64,000 nucleotides of DNA from Diabrotica undecimpunctata (GCF_040954645.1 NC_092812.1:186001-250000); one strand, 5' to 3'; shown: positions 45,583-58,710, numbered from the stretch's first letter. Made by a program: numbers and translations. The notes: generated by a model not told the origin, from the sequence alone.

Positions 45583-45978
45583 CCGTGTTACTGCCAATTT
45601 CTCAGATGGCGTTATAGGATATTTTACACGATTGCAAGCATTAATTGCAATATCATTTTTTATTAAATTTAATAAAAAATTAAATTGATGTCGTGAAATT
45701 CGGAAGAACTCCATGAATTTTGTTTCACAGTCGTTAAGATGTCTTTTTATCAAAATTGATTGATATCCTTCTGCTTGTCTGGATTTAAACATATTTGATT
45801 CTTTTGCCCTGCACTTTCCACTTTGCAGCGTCAGCAATGATAATAATATATTTTCTTCTTCAGCCTGGTAATGCAAAAACATTAAAAGTAGGGATTTTTT
45901 ACTAATATTCATCGTTCTAAAGTCTTCGCCAACGACTGAAAAGTAGTCGGCGCGGCGCGGCGTATTGGAGGAGAACAC
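45583..45978 (-). CDS. Harbinger transposase 2, exon 1
   Basis: Encodes the N-terminal helical region: ATG at 45978, then NISKKSLLLMFLHYQAEEEN, FMEFFRISRHQFNFLLNLI and PITPSEKLAVTRR, ending in AG at a GTAAGT donor (45582). It joins FLATEESYRS at 43270 in frame. The 2.3-kb intron contains the MADF exons 2 and 3 on the other strand and the RTE fragment. Confidence 0.82.
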
Positions 45979-46049
45979 TCTTAGTCGTGGCGACTCGGTA
46001 GCGACTACCCATTCACGGCTACCAGCGACTGACGAATTTGTAGGAGAAC

Positions 46050-46097
46050 GTGCCTTTACATTACACTATAGATTACATTACACGTTACACTTGTCTG
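46050..46097 (-). repeat. Harbinger 2 right terminal inverted repeat
   Basis: Inverted relative to 1656-1700. Ends ...ACTTGTCTGGACCCGGCTT, followed by TAA. Confidence 0.75.
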
Positions 46098-46329
46098 GAC
46101 CCGGCTTTAAATGAAAAGCTGGCGATCCTAACTTTAAATGTTCATTGTAAATTAAATATTGCGATTTGAGGGTTGATATTTGGTATACCTTGTTTCTATA
46201 TGTAGACAAATATAATAAATAAATTAAAAAAAATTGTCAAGTTCCCTATTATGTATTTATTTTTCTACTATAAATACAGGGTTATATTATGTTGATAATT
46301 ATTATATGTTTTTGTAAATGTTGCCAATA
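46098..46329. other. Non-coding stretch
   Basis: AT-rich; possibly the 5' region of Harbinger 3. Nothing distinct. Confidence 0.4.
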
Positions 46330-47454
46330 TTTATTTTACAAAGAAGGCGAAGAAGGAGAGATGAAAATAGAAGGCTTATTTTGTATCGGCAATATATTAG
46401 AACGGAAAGCGAACCATTCAATTTACCGGAATTCAAATTTGTAGAATTATTCAGACTCAAAACATTGTACGAAATTTAATAGAACAATTACGGCCGTACA
46501 TACAGGCGCCTAGGTCAAGAAGAGGCGTTAATATAGAGAGAAAAGTTTTACTCTCATTAAGATTCTATGCAACTGGCTCTTACCAAAGAGGTGTGGGTGA
46601 GGAATTGAATTTTGGACTTAGTAAATCCAAAGTTCATTTCATAATCCATGAAGTGACAATTGCAGCAAAATGTTGTTCCCCAATATATTAAATTTCCAAA
46701 TAATCCTGCTATGAGAAACCAAATGAACATGGATTTCATGAATAAATTTGGGTTCCCTGGTACCATAGGCGCAATTGATGGCACACACATAGCCATATTA
46801 AAGCCTCGTCAGGTTGAGCAAAATTTTATAAACAGGAAAGGTAATTTCATAAATTTTAATTATATAAATGTATATACTTTCATGCATACTTTTTATTTTA
46901 TAGGATTCCACTCCATTAATTCACAGATTATTTGTGACAGTAGTCTTAAAATATTAAATATATTTGCAAATTTTGGAGGCTCCAGTCATGATTCATATAT
47001 TTGGAGTAGATCTGAAGTTAAAGATTATTTGGAGATAATCCATGCAAATAGAGAGTCTGGGTGGCTCATAGGAGATTCAGGGTATCCTCTGAGCCCACTA
47101 TTAATCACTCCTTTCAGGGATGTTGTAGATGGGACATCCCAAGCACATTTTAATCAAGCACACATGCGTGCCAGGAATTGTGTTGAGCGGTGTATTGGGC
47201 TGTTGAAAGTCAGATTTCATTGTCTGTTGAAAGAGAGAAGCTCAAGATACGAACCACAGTTTGTATGCAGGCTGATAAAAGTTTGTGCTACATTGCACAA
47301 TATGTGCATAGAAAATAATATTGATGAACCCAATGTAGCAGCAGACAATATAATTGATGCCAATGATGGTGCAAATATTATTCCAGCACCTCCACCTGTT
47401 AGAGATGGGATTTTAGTTAGAAATGGCATTGTAAATAGATATTTTATTAATTAA
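46330..47454 (+). pseudogene. Harbinger transposase 3 (HARBI1-like)
   Basis: The N-terminal part reads in several frames: QLRPYIQAPRSRRGVN, then KVLLSLRFYATGSYQRGVGE and LSKSKVHFIIHEVT. From 46660 the frame is open: FGFPGTIGAIDGTHIAILKP (first Asp), a 60-bp intron at about 46843-46903 (GTAATT...TTTATAG) that the open frame happens to read through, FGGSSHDSYIWSRSEV (second Asp), GDSGYPLSPLLITPF and RNCVERCIGLLKVRFHCL (Glu), and VCATLHNMCIEN near the end. It resembles insect nuclease HARBI1-like proteins, a different branch from the two elements to its left. No partner gene is seen. Confidence 0.85.
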
Positions 47455-47789
47455 ATTATTTTACTAAAAAATTTACTGCACTTAACAGTACCTTGTGTTT
47501 TATTAAATCCACTGTGTACTCCAAATTTTCACATCCTGATAATATATTAGGCTATGATATTTATAAATGAAGTTCAAAAACTTAAAAAAATATATATTTA
47601 AATAGTCAACATGTGAGTTACTGTTGTTACAAAGTGCCACATAGTCATCAATAAAATTGCTATATTATAACTACAAATAGTAAACCAAAGTATATACTAA
47701 TATTAGCCTTAAATAATTTTTTTAATGATTAAATAAAAATTGAAACAAATATATTTTCTTTATTACTATGGTAAAGTACAGTCTTTATA
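47455..47789. other. Non-coding stretch
   Basis: AT-rich downstream region of Harbinger 3 up to the mariner end. No gene seen. Confidence 0.4.
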
Positions 47790-48247
47790 CAGTGTGGAAA
47801 CCACTTATGGAATAAAATTGTTTGTGTCCTTATTATAGAAAATAATAAAAAACTCTGGAACACGTTAACTTTTAAATTTAAATGTGCGCTTTTTAAACAT
47901 AAATTTAAATGTACAGGGTGATCCACACAAGTCTGGCATAGTCCATAATCCTTATTTTTAATGAAACCTGTATATTTTTATGTTTTTAAAAGATTTTTAA
48001 CAACCTGATTTCAACGAACTAATTCATGTAGGGTCTATAATGTATATTGGTATATTGGGGAAAATGTCTGTTTAGTAACCGTGGTAACATTTTTTGTCAT
48101 GAATAGGTAAAAACTGTCCAGATAGTCTGCTAATTAAACTAAATCGGTAAATAATGCGGATTGTCATCAATCAGTTGTTAGTGTGTTGACATGTTACATT
48201 AAAATAATAAATTCCTAATTAAAAGCTAATTTCTTGCAAAAATAAAA

Positions 48248-49302
48248 ATGAAATATTTAACTGACACCCATCGAATTGAGATTTTAATGATGATCGGTTA
48301 CGGGGAGAATTGTAGAAGTCAAGTTGAAGTAGCAAAGTTATTTAATCAGAGATATACTCAGTTGCCTAATATTGCACATGGTATTGTGTCTAAAATTTAT
48401 GCACAATTCAGAGAACTTGGACATGTCAAACCATTAAAAAGAAAACCGAACTTCATTGACGATGAGGTGAAAGTGGATATTTTGTTAAGTGTCGCAGAGA
48501 ATTCAACGTCAAGTTCTCGTCAAATTGCACGTCAAAATAATGTGAGTCACACAACCCAAGGCCCTGCCCTAAGGTGTCTCCATGAAGATAAACTTCATCC
48601 ATATAAATTGTGCAGGAGCTAACAGAAGACGATCCAGATCGTAGAATGGATTTCTGCGAAAGAAAAGAATGAAGGATAAAATTAATACAAATGAAATAGC
48701 TCTTGGCACAATTCTTTTTTCTGATGAATCATTTACATTGAACGGAGAGGTAAACCGACAAACATTGGATGCGTGAGACACACTCAGTATTCTCAAAAGT
48801 TAAATGTTTGGGCAGGTATTATAGGAGATCATATTATTGGTCCTATATTTGTAAATTTTAATTTGACAGCGGAAAAATAGTTAAGCATGCTAAGAGACGA
48901 TGTTCTTCCTCAGTTGGCTAACTTATATCCCAATCCAATAGATCCAACCCTACCGCATGAAACTGTCTGGTTACAGCAGGACGGTACAACACCCCATTAT
49001 GCTTTAATGGTGAGAAATTACTTAAATGAAATCTTCTTCAATAAATGGATTGGACGAAGGGGTACTATTGAGTGGCCAGCTAGGTCGCCAGATCTTACGC
49101 CTTTGAATTTTTTCTGTGGGGTTATCTCAAGAACAAAGTATATGCAACACAACCAACTAGCACGTTATAAATAGCAAGAAAGTATAACTACAGAAATACG
49201 GAATATTTCACCTAAAACTTTAAACAAAGTTCGGGACGAGTTTTATAGAAGAGTGTGTTATTGCCAACAACAAGGTGGAGAACATTTTGAGCATTTATTT
49301 TA
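48248..49302 (+). pseudogene. Mariner transposase, DD41D type, inactive
   Basis: The first frame (48248-48622) carries the paired helix-turn-helix DNA-binding region (RIEILMMIGYGENCRSQVEV, SSSRQIARQNNVSH). Then come several frameshifts, with ILFSDESFTLNGEVNRQ (first catalytic Asp), WAGIIGDHIIGP, then WLQQDGTTPHYA (second Asp) and EWPARSPDLTPLNFF. In the family the last motif is PLDFF, 41 residues after the second Asp; here the third catalytic Asp has become Asn. The C-terminal end reads FYRRVCYCQQQGGEHFEHLF. Dead by several criteria. Confidence 0.85.
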
Positions 49303-50190
49303 ACGTAATCCTTCCAATTGGATTGGATTACTGGAAAGATGGAAAAGAAAGGTACATAGGATGGGTATAGAGCTTAGCAATGAATGTATATATACACCCC
49401 AGTTTGCTGATGACCAGGTAGTGCTAGCGACCGACAGGGAAGACATGCAGTACATGCTAAGAAAACTGATAGAAGAATATAACGACTGTGGAATGAATGT
49501 CAATACAACAAAAACCAAATATCTTTGTATTGGAAACGAGTCAGATAACATAGACCTCGAAAACGGACAACATATTTCCTGCTGTCAGAGCTATGACTAC
49601 TTGGGTGTTGCCTTTGACAATACAGGAACTGATACCCGGGAAATAGAAAAACGAATCACTCAAGCAAAGAAAGTCTTAGGATGTCTCAATGGTATACTGT
49701 GGAGTAAAGAGATAACGAAAGGAAGGAAATTTAATATATATGAGACCATGATTAAAACTACTCTTTATGGCGCTGAAACATGGAGAATTAGTGAAAAGAA
49801 CAAAAAGCGAATAGAAGCAGTAGAGATGGATGCAATGAGAAGATCTTTAGGTATTTCCAGACAAGACCGAATCAGAAATGATGTAATAAAACAACGTATG
49901 GGAATAGAAGGAAATATAACTCAAGATATAGGGAAGAAACAATTAAGGTGGTATGGGCATGTTCAACGGATGCCAGCATCAAGACTCTCCAAAAAAGTAA
50001 TAGAATGGCAACCGATAGGTCGACGGAAAAGAGGAAGACCCAGATAAGAATAGCAACACGGCGTAAACAAGTCCATGAGCGAAAGAAATTTAACAACAAA
50101 CGACTGCGAAGATAGGAAGAGACGGTGTTTAGGTATCGGACAACGTCGAAAGACGTTCTAAACCGATGTATATATATATTTTAACGTAAT
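49296..50190 (+). mobile_element. 5'-truncated RTE fragment with 14-bp target duplication
   Basis: TATTTTAACGTAAT is found at 49296-49309 and 50177-50190. Between them is the 3' part of an RTE-type LINE with a TATATATA-type tail. It lies inside the mariner. Confidence 0.92.
49361..50047 (+). pseudogene. RTE reverse transcriptase, C-terminal part
   Basis: An open 228-residue frame starting in the palm: QFADDQVVLATDREDM (catalytic site), NTTKTKYLCIGNESDN, DYLGVAFDNTGTDTREIEKR, then GAETWRISEKNKKRIEAVEM, QDRIRNDVIKQRMGIEG and QLRWYGHVQRMPASRL, GRRKRGRPR. It is close to, but not the same as, the RTE at 43967-45076. Confidence 0.9.
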
Positions 50191-50544
50191 ACAATCAATT
50201 ACCTCGGGTATTCTATGAATTAATTGTCTTGAAGAAAATCATAATTAATTTCAAAATTTCAACTTGTATTATTCACAATAGACCCTACATGATATAGTTC
50301 GTTGAGATCAGGTTGTTAAGGAGCTTTTAAAAACATAAAAATATACAGGGTGTTTCATTTAAAAAACAGATTATAGACTATGCCAGACTTGCGTGGATCA
50401 CCCTGTACATTCACATTTATGTTTAAAAAGCGCACATTTAAGTTTAAAAGTTAAGGTATCTCAACGTTTTTTATTATTTTCTAAAATAAGGACTCAAACA
50501 ATTTTATTCCATAAGTGGTTTCCACACTGTATCTATCAGAAATA

Positions 50545-50760
50545 AAATTAATGCCAAAACTGAAGATAACCTGGGTGAATACCAAGTTGGGTTTAAAATA
50601 AACAGATCTGTAATAGACCAAATTTTTACAATTAAACATCCTGACTAGTTCATTTGTTGAATTAATCTGTCACTAAACATATTATTTATTGATTTTCGAT
50701 AAGCATATGACACAATAGACACACATAAATTGATTGGCACATTAAAATATTTTGACTTCG
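50545..50760 (+). pseudogene. LINE reverse transcriptase scrap
   Basis: Reads EDNLGEYQVGFKINRSVIDQ, then, after stops, a palm-like piece containing AYDTIDTHKLIGTLKYF. It is the middle of an RTE-type RT, heavily mutated. Confidence 0.6.
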
Positions 50761-50761
50761 C

Positions 50762-51440
50762 TTAAAATAATAAATGATTAGATAATAAGAAGACCAGAAT
50801 TGACTGGACCAACTGGAAGTAAATGAGGAGAAGACAAAGCACATAAACTTGTTCAAGTTTCCTAACGTAGAGCAAGTAGTGTAGGGACCACACTGAAGAG
50901 CAATACTCGAGGTGAGACCTGACTAAGGAGAAGTAAAGAACTCTAATACTGGATAAGTTTGTAAAGTCATTTATACGAAACCTAACATTTTCATAGATGT
51001 TTGAATAATATTGATATGAGTATTGAAACAAAGATAATTATTTAGTGTAATTCCCAAGTCCTTGATTTTATTTACAGTATTAAGCAATTGGCCATCAATG
51101 TAATAGTTTGATAATATAGGGTGGTGAGTACAGTTAAAGTTAATTACGTAACATTTGCTGGAATTAAGATCCATATCGTTAAGTGAACACCATACAGAGA
51201 GGTCATTTCTAATTGCAATATGGCAGCATCACGATTTTTTATAATTTTAAAGCATTTTAAATCATCAGCAAATTGTAAGGCAGCACAATCGTGAAAGCAG
51301 TTGGTAATACTGTTAATAAATAGATTAAAGAGTAATGGACCCAAGTGGGACCCCTGACTTTAAAGAAAAAGTTTGTGAGTAGACGTCATTCATTTGAACC
51401 TGTTGAATTCTTTGGCCCTGGAAAAGTCAGTTTTGGAAAA
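50762..51440 (-). pseudogene. Jockey/CR1-like reverse transcriptase fragment
   Basis: Minus strand, three frames: 51440-51345 has VQMNDVYSQTFSLKSGVPLG; 51344-51144 has GPLLFNLFINSI and ALQFADDLKCFKIIKNRD (FADD catalytic site); 51174-50971 has NSSKCYVINF and KDLGITLNNYLCFNTHI; 51031-50762 has SIRVLYFSLVRSHLEYCSSV. The order matches the RT palm-to-thumb of Jockey-type LINEs. Old and dead. Confidence 0.8.
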
Positions 51441-51594
51441 TATCTGCCCCAGACAAAGAATATAATTTTTAGATAGTTTGATTATTTTATTTTAAGATTA
51501 AGAAGATTAAGAATAAGGAATCTTAAAACTAATAAATAACTGAAATAAGTAGCAGTTTCAATTTTTTTTCTTACAAATTATAATATACTAACAT

Positions 51595-52182
<588 letters not shown>

Positions 52183-52211
52183 ATATTAAATTAAACGGTC
52201 ATATTCCTTAA

Positions 52212-52212
<1 letters not shown>

Positions 52213-52271
<59 letters not shown>
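52213..52271. repeat. (TA)n microsatellite
   Basis: TA tract. Confidence 0.95.
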
Positions 52272-52273
<2 letters not shown>

Positions 52274-52357
52274 TTAACAATATTAATGTAAAAAGGACAA
52301 GCATAGTAATTTTTTTGTTGTTGTTGTTTTACGTTCGAAAGATTTTCTAAATATAAA

Positions 52358-52840
52358 TCATAATGTACAATTGCAATAAATGAGTGTAGTAGGAAAAAAT
52401 AAAACATCATGAAAATCATTTTGACAAAAATAAGTTGAGTAGAAAAAAAGATTTTTTAAGGAAGACTCGCTGTATAGGTCATCCCACTTAACAAACTTGT
52501 ATTCACATATAATATCTGAAAATCTTAAATTTCTTTCAAAGTCTCTCGCGCATTCTTGACATAAATTTAAATTGTATTTTTTAATATATACATATTCAAA
52601 TTTTATAATATAACATAAACAAGTCTTACATTGATAACTTTCAAATTCTTTCATATACATATTTACTTCGGGTAAGGCATCCTCATCAAGTAATTTTTGA
52701 AATTTATATGATGGATATTTTTTACAAATTTTTTTATTTAATACCTGAGGTAGACCGGACGTGTACATAAAATCGCAAAGGCTGTTGATATTTTTGCATA
52801 TTGTTCTAACACATTGTTTTTGTAAACTCATCATCATCAT
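52358..52840 (-). CDS. Cysteine-rich protein downstream of the polymerase, unknown function
   Basis: 160 residues, open, on the same strand and about 20 bp downstream of the polymerase stop. The N-terminus reads SLQKQCVRTICKNINSL, then SGLPQVLNKKICKK, a spacing that recalls a SOCS/BC-box (SLxxxCxRxxI ... LPxxL). The C-terminal half has two cysteine pairs, CKTCLC and LCQEC, about 25 residues apart, which could bind zinc. The order polymerase then cysteine-rich gene suggests one virus-like or Polinton-like unit. I do not recognise the family; the SOCS-box likeness is only inference. Confidence 0.5.
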   Translation of the reverse strand: MMMMSLQKQCVRTICKNINSLCDFMYTSGLPQVLNKKICKKYPSYKFQKLLDEDALPEVNMYMKEFESYQCKTCLCYIIKFEYVYIKKYNLNLCQECARDFERNLRFSDIICEYKFVKWDDLYSESSLKNLFFYSTYFCQNDFHDVLFFPTTLIYCNCTL

Positions 52841-52857
52841 TATCTGAAAGAAAATTG

Positions 52858-53366
52858 TTACTGCATTATACTATAGTGACCCCAGGGAAGAGTGTCAAAA
52901 GAATTTTCAAGCAAGTATCTTTTATTATCAAAAGGATTCAATGCAACTTTTGTTTCTTCAATACTAAAAACAGTGTGAAGTATAGATCGAATATAACGAT
53001 GTGTTGCGCACTTGCTTACACTATTTTCTAAGCAATACAAATAGTCTTCAAATGTTATTTTTTTGGCTACAACGTTTTTTTTAATACCTTTTGCTTTTTT
53101 AAATGAAATTTCTTTGCTATTTTCATTAGGAATTTCTTTAAATAACTTGTATGTATATTGTTTTGATCGCAATCCCACAAAAGCTGAAACTATTTTTCCT
53201 AATGTTTCATCTTTCATTAATCCAAGAATTTTTTTATTAACTAGGGGGATATTATAAACATTATCTGGTTTGTAACCGCTTGTGTCAAATTTTGAAAGAT
53301 TAGCTTTAATAATTTGTTCATAAGCATCGTAGCAAGTTATTTCATATAATAAACTGTCAGTATCAG
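52858..53366 (-). pseudogene. Family B DNA polymerase, C-terminal part
   Basis: Begins at the border of an inserted transposon with the motif C residues YTDTDSLLYEI (two catalytic Asp). Continues with the thumb region: KDETLGKIVSAFVGLRSKQY, KKAKGIKKNVV and the end DTLPWGHYSIMQ. The type is that of protein-primed polymerases found in Polintons, adintoviruses and related insect elements. Interrupted copy; described only. Confidence 0.85.
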
Positions 53367-53370
53367 TATA
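53367..53370. repeat. Target site duplication TATA, left copy
   Basis: TATA here and at 55704-55707. Removing the insert and one copy restores a continuous polymerase frame across motif C. Confidence 0.85.
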
Positions 53371-55703
53371 TGAAGCGTGCATTTCCATAACGTAGTAAGT
53401 GCCAAATTATAAATTTTTCAGGAGGAGTAAAAAACAGTTTTTTATCGAACATGTTTATTTCTTATAATGTAACATACTAAAAAAGGATTAATTTAAAGGT
53501 ATTATATAATACAAACATACCGCAAAGGAACAATAAACAAAGCTTACTTAAAAAAAAAATTCAAAAATCTGTCTAAGGTCAAAACGTTGTAAGTGCCATC
53601 AGGTTTGCAAGTCAAAACGTTTTAAGTGCCAGATTTTTAACCGTTTTTTCCTTAACCTTTCCTACAGTAGAAACTTGTCCTGGTTGACCTAATTTTTCTT
53701 TAAAATACTTCTTGGCATCATCGTGAAGATAAGGGGGCATTTTTTCAATATCTGTTCTTTTTTTCTCTGGGATACCAAAGTGAGTTCTAGTTTTTTGCAG
53801 GTCTATGATTTTAAAGTCTTCTAATGTAACTCCTGATTTAAGTACATTGGTCTCACTCCATCACCGTACCAAATTTCTCTCTTGTAAGACGAAGCTGCGT
53901 AGCTGTTGAAATTCCTAACTTCTTTGTGTTCAGTTTATCACAGGCAACGGTTTTGAAATCATAAAAGTCCTTAACCACCATGCACGAGAATGGATTTTTC
54001 TGGGCCGCACTAGTAATGATGTTAACAACATTCATCAATGTATAAGCCTTACACACTTTTTTACGTTTTTCTATGATTGCGAAATCTCTGTCGCAATTAA
54101 GGAAAGTGTCTTTTACAGGAAATTTATGAATAATTTCCTCAAAAACGTTATTTGCTAGTATGGTCAAATACATGGCGATCATGAACTGATTTTTATTTTG
54201 ACCCCCACAATTATCCGACCACAAAATAAGCTTTTTCTTTCCGTGATTGCCAATTTCCTTAGTAAGGTAAGTATATAAACAGGAGCTAATTTCCAAGGCA
54301 CCCCTTGCCCCAAAGTCCTCAGTCCATAAACACATGAATCCCTTTCCTGTGATAGAATCGTGAATTCCTAAGTTACACACTGCAAGCTGTTGTGAATATT
54401 ACATTTCGGAGTGAGTTAATTGGGGAATGTACATTTGCTGCTGCATATCGAAGGAAAGAACATAGCAATTACTTGTACATGCATTTTTGGTCTCGGTTGA
54501 CATTGCTTTTGTAACAGTCTCTGCTCTCCGATGGTGAAGCTCCTGTTCTGTTACAGCAGCTTTATCTCCTGATTTTATTTGAACAGCCAAACTATCACAT
54601 GTGGAGCATGTATCTACTTTAGGCCTTGCAAAAGATAAGTTAAATTTTGATATAAAAATTTCATTATACCATTGTCTAGTCACTGGTGGTTTGTTAGGCG
54701 GCTGATAATCCGCACAATATTTTTCTAAAAATGCACGGTACATTCTACTTACGTTTAAATCCGGTGACAAGAAGAGCTTATCCGGGGTTTTCGCCCTTGC
54801 GTAGTGGCTCTCAATTTTTGGAAAACTTTCGATATGCTCTATAATCTTGTTAGTCCAGACAGTCTTGAAAATATTTTGTCGAGCCCGTCCTCATTTTTCT
54901 GACATCCATTTTACCATCAAGAATTTTTTCTCCCAAAAGTTGCACTCTTCCTCCAGGCAAAAGTAAATGGTAGGTGAAAGAGTGCTTTCTCCTACTTTCA
55001 CTGGGATGTTCGTACTGACCATGACTTCTCCTTTTGATTAATTGGGGATGAATAAACCTTTGTAGGTAACTTTGCTGCTTACTATAATCAGCCATTTCAT
55101 AGAAATGATTGTACAACTCAACAAGGTATTCCAGTCTTATGGATCTACATGCTAGTGGACACTTGCATTTTACCTAAAACAATTTTGGATTATTTAGATA
55201 GATTTAAACAAAAAAAAATTATTTATGTTTTAACGTCTATTTAGATAGGTATCTCTTTAAACCATACTTACATCAGCTGGTGGCATTTTCTTTGTAACGG
55301 TCTTTTTATTGACTAGAGAAACATATTCTTCGCCAGAGTTTCTCATTTTCTTGGTTTTATTTTTTTTTCCAACTATCAACAACTTTTCTTTTCTTTTTGT
55401 ACCGTTTTATTGTAGTTTCATCCATATTCGTTCCAAATACTTATGTTTAAACCCAACCCAACACGTCCAAACAAAAATAATTTATTAACTGATGCGCCAC
55501 TCTACATTTAACAGAATTGCACTACGATACTTACAACGTTATGACTTGCACCGCTACTTTATCCCCACTTTTCACGCCGTCGCTAGCCATATCGACATGA
55601 AATAAATTTTAGGCGATGGAACATGGCACTTGCAACTCATTTAACTTAAAAAAACCAAATGAGGCATATTGGCACTTACAACGTTATGGAAATGCACGCT
55701 TCA
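53371..55703 (-). mobile_element. DNA transposon with 35-bp TIRs inserted in the polymerase gene
   Basis: 2333 bp. The ends are inverted repeats starting TGAAGCGTGCATTTCCATAA, 35 bp long with one mismatch. The target duplication is TATA. The 15-base motif AACGTTGTAAGTGCC, part of the TIR, is repeated inside at 53583-53597 (exact) and 53616-53630 (one change), and less exactly near the right end (about 55530). One minus-strand gene fills the element. A 4-bp duplication fits Sola-like or other small superfamilies; I cannot assign it. Confidence 0.88.
53853..55425 (-). pseudogene. Putative transposase of the TATA-target element
   Basis: Exon 1 (55425-55272) starts MDETTIKRYKKKRKVVD and ends at a GTAAGT donor. 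A frameshift sits in its A run. Exon 2 starts at 55173 with a CKCPLAC cysteine cluster, then frames 55116-54850, 54770-54399 and 54380-53853. Motifs: RQWYNEIFISKFNLSFARPK with TCSTCDS, YVLSFDMQQQMYIP (first Asp), ILWSDNCGGQNKNQFMIAMY (second Asp) and NCDRDFAIIEKRKK (Glu). The last three look like an RNase H-fold DDE triad. Such proteins are common and uncharacterised in insects (I recall a DUF7869-like label, not certain). Three or so frame breaks make this copy dead. Confidence 0.75.
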
Positions 55704-55707
55704 TATA
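55704..55707. repeat. Target site duplication TATA, right copy
   Basis: Borders the transposon inside the polymerase gene. Confidence 0.85.
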
Positions 55708-56757
55708 ACAATTTGCATTGTTGAATTGAATTTTGTTTTAACATAAAATCATAATGAAAATCATAAAGACATGTTTTAGATAATTCCAAAATTGCCATTC
55801 CTATATAGATTGGTTTGTCAAAAACAATACTAGATTTTCTTAGTTCAGTTGCCATTAAATTATCATCAAATAAAACTCTACTATGAAATAATGGACTAGC
55901 AATTAAATTCTTCGCTCCATGCCTTCCTTCATACTTTCGGACCAAACGCAGGTCCCTTCTTCCTCGTACTCCCTCTATCGTTTTTCCGTAATTAGCATTG
56001 ACCATTAGTTTAAAATTTTCACATTCAAAGTCGTTTTTTGCTTCAGCTCGAAGATTAGCGTTCAGCTGTATGTAGGGTGCCAGCCAATTTGATTGGCTAA
56101 ATGATAAAACTCTATGTATTTTTGTAAGCACTAGACCATGTTTTAAAGCCTGCTTTAAGTATTCATAGTGAATTATATATTTTTCTTTATTGTGTAACGT
56201 CGTCAACAATTTTTTTAATTTAGTATTTTGTGGTGCTAATTTTTCAGGGCAAAATGGTAAATCTTTATGCAAATCGTGTAGTTTAACGGGATAGCTTAAA
56301 TCAACTTCTAGTATATATCCAGTTGAGAATCACTTGGTACAGATGTTACGTCAAGTTTTTCAGGTTCTTCAATCCAATGAAAATTTCCGTAATACTGACT
56401 TTGTGCCCAACCGTATAAGTTGTTTACATCAAAATATAATATATATTTTGATTCTTGAGAAGGATCATATTCATTCATATATTTATTGTTAGCTTCAGAA
56501 AACCTATTACTACATTGACTAACTCCTCCACGAATAGAGCTTTCAAAAAACAACAACATATCTACATCTTGTAGAGTTTCCAATTGACATTTTGTATATT
56601 TTAACATACAATCCCAAGTGTAACCAGGTAGTGTAAAATAATGTGCAGGATCTAAATTATACGTTCGATTACACATTTTTCGAAAATTTTCAAAACAATC
56701 TGCCAATAGTATTATATCAGTTTTTAAATAGAGATCACTATAAGATCCCAAGTCGGT
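55708..56757 (-). pseudogene. Family B DNA polymerase, exonuclease end and palm
   Basis: 56751-56308 reads SYSDLYLKTDIILLADCFEN (end of the 3'-5' exonuclease), LPGYTWDCMLKYT, and motif A with YFDVNNLYGWAQSQ. After a frameshift near 56300, 56272-55708 holds HRVLSFSQSNWLAPYIQLNA and motif B FKLMVNANYGKTIEGVRGRR. The frame leads into the motif C at 53366 once the transposon is removed. Upstream of 56757 the gene is cut by a (TA)n tract and LTR. The N-terminal exonuclease and any further genes are missing. Virus-like or Polinton-derived; described only. Confidence 0.87.
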
Positions 56758-56764
56758 TGGGAGT

Positions 56765-56811
<47 letters not shown>
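56765..56811. repeat. (TA)n microsatellite
   Basis: TA tract between the polymerase remnant and the solo LTR. Confidence 0.95.

Positions 56812-58710
<1,899 letters not shown>

Larger units (their letters stand above)
42086..46097 (-). mobile_element. Harbinger element 2 with interlocked transposase and MADF genes
   Basis: The right end is a TIR that (inverted) starts AAGCCGGGTCCAGACAAGTG at 46097, followed by TAA. The left end is not recognised and may be lost at the fold-back element. The transposase is on the minus strand (exons 45978-45583 and 43270-42350). The MADF gene is on the plus strand (exons 42131-42281, 43399-43558, 43611 to 45186). Each gene has an exon inside the other's large intron. 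An RTE fragment is inserted at about 43952-45072. Confidence 0.85.
47790..50529 (+). mobile_element. Mariner (DD41D type) with long inverted repeats
   Basis: Inverted repeats of about 250 bp: 47790-48047 starts CAGTGTGGAAACCACTTATG and comes back inverted at 50529-50275. It is flanked by TA on each side (47788-47789, 50530-50531). Transposase at 48248-49302. An RTE fragment (49310-50176) is inserted just after the transposase stop, so the apparent length is inflated by about 0.9 kb. Confidence 0.9.

Noticed and set aside
53371..55703. piggyBac-type insertion
   Set aside because: The target duplication is TATA, not TTAA, and the protein lacks the piggyBac DDE blocks.
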